64,000 nucleotides of DNA from positions 140,787,427-140,851,426 of the forward strand of contig NC_090731.1 of assembly GCF_036898095.1 (NCBI RefSeq), given 5' to 3'. Below, piece after piece: positions 55,378 through 64,000 of this stretch. A program made the position numbers and the translations under genes. This stretch comes from Palaemon carinicauda (lineage: Eukaryota; Arthropoda; Malacostraca; Decapoda; Palaemonidae). The notes under the pieces were generated by a model. The model had not been told where the DNA came from and did not search any database. It saw only the letters and a list, made by a program, of their open reading frames with translations. Numbering within the stretch: the first letter of the stretch is position 1; each line of letters begins with the position of its first letter.

Positions 55378-55770
55378 ATCATCATCATCATCAGCCGTTA
55401 CTAGTCCACTGCAGAACAAAGGCCTCAGACATGCCCTTCTACTTTAGTCTGTTTATGGTCTTTCTGTGCCACTCCACGGCCGCAAACTTTTTTTAGTTCG
55501 TCAGTCCAATGTCTTTTCTTTCTTCCCCTGTTTCTTTTACAATCTAGGGATCCATTCTGTTATTGTTAATGTCCATCTATTGTATGTCATTATCATTATA
55601 TGTCTTACTCATGTCCACATCTTTTTCTTACTTGTTAGAATATCATCTAATTAGTTTGCTTTTGTATCCATGTTACTCCTTTTCTGTTTCTAAGTGTTAT
55701 TTCCATCATTATTCTTTCTATAGCTCTTTGAAGTGTTAATGTGCGAATCTGTGACCGCGCGCTCGCACGC
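55378..55770 (-). pseudogene. LINE RT C-terminal fragment (copy 2)
   Basis: An (ATC)n, then CAGCCGTTACTAGTCCACTG. The reverse strand reads, across frames, RHWTDELKKVCGRGVAQKDH and then W-K-G-M-S-E-A-F-V-L-Q-W-T, the usual end of a LINE ORF2. It shares its last 35 bases with copy 1 and with 2281-2310 in the tandem pair. Confidence 0.6.

Positions 55771-55844
<74 letters not shown>
55771..55844. repeat. (GA)n microsatellite
   Basis: About 37 GA units. Confidence 0.96.
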
Positions 55845-55846
<2 letters not shown>

Positions 55847-56085
55847 GTAACTAGCTTATGTTCTAAGGCATTAGTAAGGTTTCAAGTTTCTGATGCATAA
55901 GTTAATACTGGTAGGACCACCTCATTGAATAATTTTCTTAATAGAGAAAGTGGCATTATCTCATTTTGTTTACCAAATAATCTCCATCCCATGCTTATCC
56001 TTCTTTTAATTTCGGTCTCGTGTCCTGGGGAATTACTTACAGCCTGTTTTAAGAACGTATATTAATTAACAATTTGTGCATACAT

Positions 56086-56395
56086 ACATACATACTGTAT
56101 ATATATTTTATATATTTGTATGCATATATGTGTATATATATGTGTAAATATATGTATATATATTATATATATATATACACACATATATACACACATACAT
56201 ACATATGTAATATATGTGTGTGTGGTTGTGTGAATAAGTACACACACACATATTTATATGTGTGATTTTGTTTGCATATTTGTAATATAAATTTATACAT
56301 AATTATGTTTACACATATAGGTATGTACTGTATACATGTATATATACACATGTGTATATATATACATACATACATATATATAATATATATTTACA

Positions 56396-56432
<37 letters not shown>

Positions 56433-56464
56433 ATTTATATTTATATATATATTTATATATATTA

Positions 56465-56525
<61 letters not shown>
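56086..56525. repeat. TA/CA/TG-rich microsatellite cluster
   Basis: Alternating pyrimidine-purine dinucleotides over about 440 bases with long TA runs at 56395-56430 and 56465-56520. Confidence 0.92.
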
Positions 56526-56796
56526 TTTAATATGCAAGTGTATTCATTACTATCTCATTGATCATGTTTTCATAACATATTTCGCAATTGAAAGTTTTTC
56601 TCTCTAACGTAACACTGCCATCGCAGTTTTCTGTCCTTCAAACCAAATGAACAACAGGTGAATGTATTTCTTGTCTTGTATAAACAAGGATTCAAGGATA
56701 ACCGTCCTACCCTCATCCTCCGTGTGGCCTCCAGGCTGTACCCATCTTCCTTCTCTTTTCAGTAAAAAAGGGTTCTCAAAGGGAATAACATTCCTT

Positions 56797-56799
<3 letters not shown>

Positions 56800-56871
<72 letters not shown>
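56800..56871. repeat. (CT)n microsatellite
   Basis: About 36 CT units. Confidence 0.96.
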
Positions 56872-56874
<3 letters not shown>

Positions 56875-57168
56875 ATCTGTCTATTTACTCCCACCGTTTC
56901 CTTATTCACTTTTAATCACTTATGTTAGGTATATTATTCTAAAATGTTGTCTATCATCAATTATTGTTGAGCATAACTTTACATTTCACTTTTTTTATAA
57001 AGTTTTTCAATTACTTGGTTTTTTTGCGCAGATTTTCTCTTATTTTGTATTAGTTTCATTGTTTTGATTCATTATTTTCTAACTTTTTATTGTTTTAGAA
57101 TTTGATAGCTTTACTAGTTTTTCTTCTGATATTTCTTCTACTTTTCCTTTATCTTCAATTTCAAATAG

Positions 57169-57280
57169 AAGACTTCAGAAGCCAAAACTGTAATTTCTTG
57201 GAATTGAATTCCAACGGAAACAAGTTCCTAGTTTCACTAGACAGTCAAGAGTTTACTAGCACAATTTCTCTCGTGTTCCG
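57169..57280 (+). CDS. Candidate internal exon of an unrecognised host gene
   Basis: A 112-nt block after a pyrimidine-rich acceptor (CTTTATCTTCAATTTCAAATAG) and before a strong donor (GTAAGA). One frame is open: 2 + 36 codons + 2, reading DFRSQNCNFLELNSNGNKFL then VSLDSQEFTSTISLVF. Composition is protein-like, unlike the neighbouring low-complexity frames. The frame also stays open upstream (Leu/Phe-rich), so the acceptor is not forced. Family unknown; relation to the exons at 4.4-5.9 kb cannot be tested here. Confidence 0.33.
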
Positions 57281-57879
57281 GTAAGAAATGAGGATACCCA
57301 ATTCCGATTGTCTACAAAAGGAAAGCCTACTAGCGGTGGAAGATATTTTAATGTAAAAAATAAACGCTTCAAGGTTTATTTATAAAAGTCCAGTTATATA
57401 TGTTTATATCAGGGCTTCTCAACCTTTTTTAAGGCGAGGTCCCGTTTTTTTTTTTTGGCTCCCCTATCCATTCTTAAAAAAAAAAAAAAAAAACTTCATA
57501 TATTTTTCACTTATAGAAATGGCAAAATTATTAGTATCAATAATGAACATATTGAGAAATGATTTTGCTTTATTTTGAATGAAGACTAATTTATCACAAA
57601 TAGCCATTTCATAATGAAATTATTTAACATTTCTGAACATTAGTAAGTAATTCATAATAAATCAGTTTGAAATCGGCCTATGTAATTACAAAAAAATGCC
57701 GATATATGCAATGAGATCCAGTGGTTGATGATGCTCAGTCAGGTCTTTTTTCATATTCCGCTCAATCGATAGTCGATGATCACCATTTTTCAGTGTGGAG
57801 TCTATTACGAGCTTCTGATAATGAGTGAAAAAGCACGACTGAATCCTGATTCAACAAGATAGGATGAATGAAAAGCTAT

Positions 57880-59112
57880 GCCATAGCCCTTGTTTTCAAA
57901 CTCAAACTGTTGGGAGGGGATGGGTCTTTTCTTAGCATCATTATTGAATTTTTAAGCACCATTGTGTGTATAGAAATGTGATAGCTGGTGTTCCTCAGGG
58001 TAGTGTTCTTGACCAATTACTTCACATACTATATACACATGAGATGTGGTTTGGTCTAGAAAACAAGCTCGTTGCATATTCAGATTATGCTACTATCTTT
58101 GCATCAATTTAATTTCCTGAATGTAGATTTGGGGTTGCTGAATCCCATAATAGAGATCTAGCTAAAATTAGTGCACGGTCCAAATTATGGGGCATGAAGT
58201 TAAATCTAACAAAATTCAAAGTATGATTGTAAGCCAAGGACAGTTACTCCTCAACATCCGGATCTCATTATTGATAAAGTTTCTTTCAAAATTTTAGGTG
58301 CGATTCTCGACAGCAAATTTACTTTTGAGAAACACATTAGGTCTGTGTCTTCTTCAATTGCACAAGAAATGGGTTTATTGAGAAAGTTTTAAGATATTCA
58401 GTGATCAGTAAATTTTGATGTGTTTTAATTCTTTCATTCTACCTTATTTCGAGTATTATCCTCCTGTTTGGTCTTCAGCTGCTGAATATCATCCTAATTT
58501 GTTGGGCAGGAACTTATGATCTATCAAATTTCCTTTTCCTGATCTTGATATTAATCTCTGGCACCGTCGTTCAATTAGTTCATTATGTGTGTGTTACATA
58601 AGATATTTCATAATTCTGACCATCCTTTACAATCAGATCTTCCATGACAGTATCACCCTGATCATAATACTAGGAATACAGTTAATTATATCAGTCATTT
58701 TTCTCCATCATAAGGCTGAATACTACACAAGTATTCTAGAAGTTTTATTCCAGCTTTGACCAAGTCGTGGAATGATCTTCCTAATCGAATATTTTAATCG
58801 GTGGAACTTAAAGAGTTCGAACTTGCGGCAAATGTTTTTATGTTGAACAGACTGACATGAGTCTTTTTATAGTTAATATATGCAAACTCCGTTTTAATGT
58901 TGTAAATGTTCTTAAAACTGTTTATTTTGATTATTCATTACTTTCCATATAGTTTATTCATTTCCTTATTTCCTTTCCTCACTGGGCTATTTTTCTGTTG
59001 GACCCCTTGTGTTTATAGCATTCAGCTCTTCCAGTTAGAGTTGTAGCTTAGCAAGTAATAATAATAATGATAATAATAATGATAATAGTAATAATAATAG
59101 TAATAATAATAG
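57880..59112 (+). mobile_element. LINE family A (jockey-like) RT fragment, sense, inserted in the hAT relic
   Basis: Begins at ALVFKLK (57893) and reads FLSIIIEFLS, then IAGVPQGSVLDQLLHILYTH-like text (57975-58040), WFGLENKLVAYSDYAT (catalytic ADD replaced by SDY), MKLNLTKFKV, FKILGAILDSKFTFEKHIRS (58290-58345), C-terminal SFIPALTKSWNDLPN (58740-58790), the tail ACTGGGCTATTTTTCTGTTG and an AATAATAATGATAATAATAA tract. 5'-truncated, with many breaks. Confidence 0.8.
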
Positions 59113-60310
59113 AGCTTTGCTTTATCCCAGTGTAGTGGGCTCTTTTTTTTTAGCAGCCCCATTTGTTTTTCAGTATATCAGGCTTCCTGTCTTCAAATTT
59201 TACCTGCAACATTTCATCACTTTGTCATTCTATGAGGGTCTCCTGTAAAGAAATGTCTACATTGGCTATTCTAACTTCAAAAGGTATTACCACCAAGTTT
59301 GGTATGTCCATCATGAGTAGATCACTAAACAGAGCTTGCATATTTCCATGCACATTTTACAAATATTCAACATACAGTTCAAGGACATCGTCGTGCAAAT
59401 CATTGCTAATCGAGGCCAAGCAAGGAAACTGTTCAATTGCATGACGACCGATATTGATTTTGTACACCTTCAGTTTACTTAGATATGAAATACTAATATT
59501 TTTGTTGGACCTAATATTCATTAAGTGAATTTGTATTTTAAAATATATCAAGTAAGTAAAATACAGTTGCAAGCATGTTTTCTCCGAGCTTGTTGTTGGC
59601 CAGGAATAAGACAATAGAGACCCAAAGTTCAGTAAAGCGATAAAGACAAATCCCCTATGATAACCACCTCACGTAGGTATGCATTACAAAGCATTCAAAC
59701 TCCGCTATTTTCTCTGCATAATTCACGGAAGAGGCGATCTTTGAGAGAATTTGATTTCATATGATTAACCACTTTAATCACAACTCTAAGGGCACCATGG
59801 AGACAGTGTATGAAAAATACTTCAGGAACAGCCTTTTTTGAAAAGTTTATCAAAACCTTAATATTTGCCAGTCATGGATGTTGCACCATCAGTAGCACAT
59901 GCAATGATATTTTGAGTCTAGTATTACTGTCCTTAAAATAAGTAACTAATTCATAACAAACTTTTTACCTTATGGTAAAGAGCATTTACTCAATGGGTCA
60001 TTGAAAATATATAAATCTCAACTATGTTACAGTAATAGAATAATTTTATCTCTTTAAGGAGATTCATAAAGTTGTTGGGCAATTTTTTTTTTAACTTATA
60101 ATTTAGCTATTAATTGTGTTTCTGCAGCCTATGCTATGTCATTAATGCGTTGTGACATGGAAGAGTTATCTAAAGGAAGGGAATTAGTAATTACAAATCT
60201 TTTATTATGTTTCATAACTTATGAAGGTAAAATAGAGACAGTTGGCAAAACTATGGTCTTTCCCAGACTTTGCTATTAATTCGTTAATTTCACATATACA
60301 TGGTCCTTCT
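59113..60310 (-). pseudogene. hAT transposase (ZBED5/FAM200-like), decayed
   Basis: Reverse-strand readings: SLPLDNSSMSQRINDIA near 60180-60130 (the R-R-I-x-D-M region), ACATDGATSMTGKY near 59915-59875 (the T-D-G-A-x-S-M core), LFKKGCS near 59850, a region near 59770-59700 recalling IKSNSLKDRLF, then the open piece 59614-59357, and finally MDIPNLVVIPFEVRIANVDI with SLQETLIE near 59310-59230, the conserved C-terminal PF-x-x-E/LQEEL segment. The T-D-G-A catalytic Asp is present, but multiple stops and shifts exclude function. Confidence 0.75.
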
Positions 60311-61793
60311 TCCAGGTGGAAAGAGAGAGAATTATGCAATTGTGGTTTATAAATGACAGGAAAAAAGTTGATTTTACATCGACATAGAGGGTATGGTTAA
60401 TTTGGAAACATATGATTCGGATTTAATTTCCTCTGAGTGAATTCTTATTCTTATAATCCTGACCAGATTGGAGGTTGGCATCTTTACGTAAGATGGTTAT
60501 CGGATGGTTGATCTTGTTGGATTGCCTTTTTGATTATTGGATTTAGAAGGATGTTGTCCACTAAGTCTGCTAAGTCTGCTTTTCATTGTCCCTCGGATAA
60601 ATTTATGTTGTTTGCTTCATTTTTTAGGCTGATTTCCTAATCTCTCTCTTGTACGAACAGGAACGTTTACAAAATAAGGATGACTCTCCAGGTGATCTAA
60701 TGCCCGAAGTCTCTCATGTTTTTCAAATATGAAATGATGAACCTTATTAATAAACTGTTTCCGATATCAAAGGCTGTTCTTATGGGGCAATATCCCGGTC
60801 AATCTTTAAAGCCCAGCCATATTCTCTTCAACCAAAGGTTTATGAGTCCCAAGGGAGGAACCTTTTTGATTCAGGGCTCCTTCAGCCCTCAAATTAAATT
60901 GATAAATAAATTCCAACCTCTCTTTGAATTTTGTCATGGTGTAAATTAATGTAGAAATTTAATTCAAAGTAATGATTTATTGTCTAGAAGTATAATTGCC
61001 CTATGAACCACTAAAATATTACCGTAGTCTCCAGTTTGATTCTCTTTTGTGTGGATCCCGAGGAATTGTTCCTGGGCCTATATAAAAACAGATATTGATA
61101 GCGATGGTACTAAATCATCATTTATCACTTGATATCCTATAATATAGGACATGTACAGAGGGGGAAGTTTTTATAAAATGGAACTGCGACACCCCAACAA
61201 AAGTATTAACAAGAGGACCTATTAGGAACCTTTTTTTCACAGAATCATAAAGAGTAAAAGATAATTGAATAATATTTTGTACTGTTTCCTCCTTGTCAAA
61301 TATAGCAAGCGGTCAGGGTTGGCTATACTGATTAAACAACAGTTCCAAGTTCAATGAACATTGCTTCCAAAATCATCGAACTAGAAATGTATATTCTGAT
61401 ATGACAACTTTGTATGAACCTTCGATAAAATCGATTACCTTGTTTGTTATCATAACTGACATTTAGAGATATAGAAAACCATGTACATTGCCTTACATAA
61501 ATGTTTTCCCTCAACTCACTCAACAAAATCTCATCCTCCAGATACCACAAATACCAGAGTAGGAGGCATGGGACTAGGGATATGAGATCTTTAATACAGA
61601 AACCGATTGCATCTTACTAAAGTGGATAACAACTTAGAGGTCAGGTTCATGGAGATGAAAAGTATAAAACTGCCTTCCATATACTTTACTTAATGGTACT
61701 ATTATTATTCATAGAGCTACAGTGGGATCACTGCTATTATTAGCATCATCAGTGTTATTGCTAGTGTGGAAGGGAGAGTTGATAGAGCTATTT
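60311..61793. other. Unassigned stretch before the gypsy LTR
   Basis: No domain or repeat recognised. The frame at 60716-60949 and the reverse-strand frame 61332-61550 have no known motif. Part of this may be the eroded 5' end of the hAT. Confidence 0.4.
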
Positions 61794-62044
61794 TGACGGG
61801 CCGAGAGAAGGTTGTGACTCAAATACAGGATGAAAGCAACTGAGTGAGTTTATTATAGAACACTCCTTTATATACAAAAGCTCAAGGCAACAAGAAATTT
61901 CATGTTCAAAATCGACACCGTTACCAGTGAGAAAAACAGACTTGTTTATTCAGGCTCTTTTTAGTGCGAGGGAAGAGCGAAGATACAAGCATAATATATA
62001 CACAAAATGAACTATGTACGATCGTGTGATACACGGTCGGTACA
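61794..62044 (-). repeat. 3' LTR of the gypsy element (251 bp)
   Basis: On the reverse strand it starts TGTACCGACC and ends GGCCCGTCA. It contains GTATATAAAGGAG (TATA-like) and AATAAA signals. Borders are inferred from the polypurine tract and TG...CA ends, since the partner LTR is outside the window. Confidence 0.75.
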
Positions 62045-62060
62045 TGGCTCCCCCCCTAAA
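62045..62060 (-). promoter_or_regulatory. Polypurine tract of the gypsy element
   Basis: On the reverse strand TTTTTAGGGGGGGAGCCA directly precedes the LTR start TGTACC. Confidence 0.75.
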
Positions 62061-62078
62061 AATGACATACCGTACATG

Positions 62079-64000
62079 TTAAATAGGGGGCCCTGATCTA
62101 GAGAGGCGAACTGTAGGCGGGTCATCTGGCAGGAGATGAGCAGGTTTTAGACGATAAATGGAGACCCAGTCGTCTTTGCCACGAATGTTTAGTAGGAATG
62201 CTTTCGGACTGCGTCGGATCACAAGGAAATGGGCCGTGTAAGGGGGCGTTAGTGGTGGCTTGCTAGTGTTGTTGCGCAGGAAGACGTGCGTTGCAGAGTG
62301 CAAGTCTGTCGGTATGTGATGCTTCGCTATGGCTTGTAAGTCTGGCGGCATGGAAAGAATTTTCCCACGACGTGACGTATGCGCTGGAGATCGTCGGAGG
62401 AGGTTGTAGAAGGAAAAAATTCGGCAGGGACAGCCAACGGGTCGCCATACACCATTTCAGCTGCCCCTGAATTCGAGGGCGTCTTTAGGAGTGGTCCTTA
62501 GTCCCAGAAGGACCCAGGGAAGCTGAGTAAACCAGTTGGAAACCTTGCAGCGGGACATCAAAGCTGCTTTGAGGGTGTGATGAAAACGTTCAACCATTCC
62601 ATTGGCAGCGGGGTTGTAGGCCGTTGTCTGATGTAGGGTGATGCCCAGGAGATTCGCTAATGATGTCCACAATTGAGAGGTGATAGTGGTACCCCTGTCA
62701 GAAGTAATATGCTCAGGGATACCAAATCTTGCAATCCATCCTGAGAGTAAGGTAGATGTACATGAGGCGGACGTTGCAGTTTCCATGGGAATGGCTTCAG
62801 GCCAACGAGTGGAGTGGTCGATGACGGTAAACAGGTAACGATGTCCTTGTGATGTGGGTAGGGGACCTACAACGTCGACGTGAATGTGTGTGAAACGACG
62901 CTGAGGTTGAGGAAAGGTGCCCACTCCTGAATCCGTGTGTCGATGTACTTTGGAAGTTTGGCAAGAAGTACAGGTGCAGACCCAATCCTTAGCATCCTTA
63001 GAAATGCCGTGCCAAATGAACTTCGTCTTCAGCAGCTGTGCGGTAGAACGGTACGAGGGATGTGAAAGGCCGTGAATGAAATCAAACACCTGCCGGCGCA
63101 TGGGAGCAGGAATCCAAGGTCGCGGTCTACCAGTACTGATGTCACAGAGGAGGGTGGTGTTGGAGTCTTCGAGGGGAAAGTCTCCCCAACGGAGGGACGT
63201 GCAGGATGTCTTACATGCTTGATACTCTGGATCCTGTCGTTGGGCCTCAGCCAAGGCGTTGTAATCCAATCCCAGTTGAACGGCAGCCAACGTGTTTCTT
63301 GACAGGGCATCAGCAACGGGATTCATTTTCCCAGGGACATATTGAAGGGAGCAATTGTATTCAGCCACGGCGGAGAGATGTCGGCGTTGACGGGCGGACG
63401 AGGCGTCAGACTGTATAGTGAAGGCATGCACCAGAGGCATGTGGTCTGTGCGAATGACGAAGGGCGTACCTTCTAAGAAATGGCGAAAGTGACAGACAGC
63501 CAAGTGCACTGCCAGCAATTCGCGATCGAAGGTAGAATAACCCGATTCTGCCTTGGACAGCTTTCTGCTGAAGAAGGCCAATGGGGCGGGGCGAGCCGTT
63601 GACCACCTGCTCGAGTACTGCACCAATATCGACGTCGCTGGCGTCGGTGGAGAGAAGGAGAAGGGCATGTGGGATACGAAAAGGGAGAGCCACAGCAGTT
63701 GATAGGGCCTTCTTTGCATTGCAGAAGGCCGCTTCTTGAAAGGGACCCTACTTCAGGTCCCTTGGCTTGCCCTTGAGGGAGGCGTAGAGGGGAGCAAGTG
63801 TGGCGGCAATGGCTAGCAGAAAACAGTGATAATAGTTGATCATGCCCAAGAATTCCTGCAGAGTTTTGACGGTCGAGGGTGCGGGGAATTCCTGAACGGC
63901 TGCTAACTTCTCAGGGATGCAATGGACTCCTTCAGGAGTGATTGGTGCCCTAAGAACGACACTTCGTTGGCACCAAAGGTACACTTGTCGTACCGGACTA
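62079..64000 (-). pseudogene. Gypsy pol: RT end, RNase H and integrase, partial with frame breaks
   Basis: Reading the reverse strand: RT thumb/connection (63984-63748) with VKTLQEFLGMINYYH, ending at a TAG where a Trp is usual; RNase H TDASDVDIGAVLEQ near 63640, then a frame change near 63600 into FFSRKLSKAESGYSTFDREL and RTDHMPLVHA; YVPGKMNPVADALSRN near 63340; integrase zinc-binding HGLSHPSYRST...CTSCQTSK; catalytic core HVDVVGPLPTSQGHRYLF (Asp 1), ITSDRGTTITSQ (Asp 2), NGMVERFHHTLK (Glu). Another frame change near 62460 leads to 62351-62079 with VFLRNNTSKPPLTPPYTAHF and RGKDDWVSIYRLKPAHL, the GPY/F-like end. The first residues are outside the window. Confidence 0.92.

Larger units (their letters stand above)
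57410..60310 (-). mobile_element. hAT transposon relic (ZBED5/FAM200-like), antisense, split by a LINE
   Basis: The left edge CAGGGCTTCTCAACCTTTTT is a typical hAT terminal sequence. Transposase remnants lie on the reverse strand at 59100-60310. The element is interrupted by LINE family A at about 57880-59112. A matching right terminus was not found, and the N-terminal BED finger is not seen, so the right border is approximate. Confidence 0.65.
61794..64000 (-). mobile_element. Ty3/gypsy retrotransposon, 3' portion, running off the window
   Basis: On the reverse strand: RT end, RNase H, integrase, GPY/F-like C-terminus, polypurine tract and 3' LTR. The 5' LTR, gag and most of RT lie beyond 64000. 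Damage is limited to a few frame breaks, so it is younger than the hAT and DIRS-2 relics. Confidence 0.92.

Noticed and set aside
63072..63418. Forward-strand frames in the gypsy pol region
   Set aside because: Shadows of RNase H/integrase on the reverse strand.

Overview
This is a repeat-dominated eukaryotic nuclear window. No prokaryotic operons and no recognisable conserved host gene are visible. The mixture of repeats points to an arthropod, most likely a decapod crustacean: long (TA)n, (CT)n and (GA)n microsatellites, jockey/I/L2/RTE-like non-LTR retrotransposons with (TTA)n or (ATCA)n tails, a DIRS-type tyrosine-recombinase retrotransposon, a Ty3-like element with an envelope gene, and ZBED5-like hAT relics. 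The taxon is inferred from remembered repeat families; no host marker gene confirms it.

Layout. 0-4 kb: decayed LINE reverse transcriptase, a tandem pair of LINE-tail fragments, a (TA)n(TG)n tract and a 42-bp minisatellite that looks derived from an I-like LINE 3' end. 4.4-5.9 kb: three or four short open segments bounded by good splice signals in compatible phases, possible exons of an unrecognised host gene. 6.4-9 kb: antisense LINE and SINE-like tails. 10.44-17.18 kb: an apparently complete DIRS element with perfect 160-bp inverted repeats, an internal complementary region that matches both ends, and open gag-like, RT/RNase H and tyrosine recombinase frames. 17.5-21.4 kb: short repeats, a SINE-like element and a LINE fragment. 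21.64-31.50 kb: an antisense LTR retrovirus-like element with two LTRs, primer-binding site, polypurine tract and a broken envelope gene. It carries a MITE and an I-like LINE inserted inside it; no gag-pol was recognised. 31.7-34.2 kb: an L2-like LINE tail and an integrase scrap.

34.5-45.6 kb: a second, older DIRS-like element broken into three pieces by LINE family A (antisense) and LINE B (antisense, CCCH-finger ORF1 plus endonuclease/RT ORF2). LINE B has (GA)n on both sides. 45.6-46.7 kb: antisense RTE-like RT. 46.7-57 kb: dense microsatellites, LINE/SINE tails, a purine-rich block and long stretches with nothing recognised. 57.2 kb: one further candidate exon. 57.4-60.3 kb: an antisense hAT transposase relic split by LINE family A. 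61.79-64.0 kb: the 3' half (pol, polypurine tract, LTR) of an antisense Ty3/gypsy element running off the window.

The elements are layered, which gives relative ages: hAT and DIRS-2 are older than the LINE copies inside them, the env-bearing LTR element is older than its MITE and I-like LINE, and DIRS-1 looks youngest. All calls come from reading the sequence; no database search was run.
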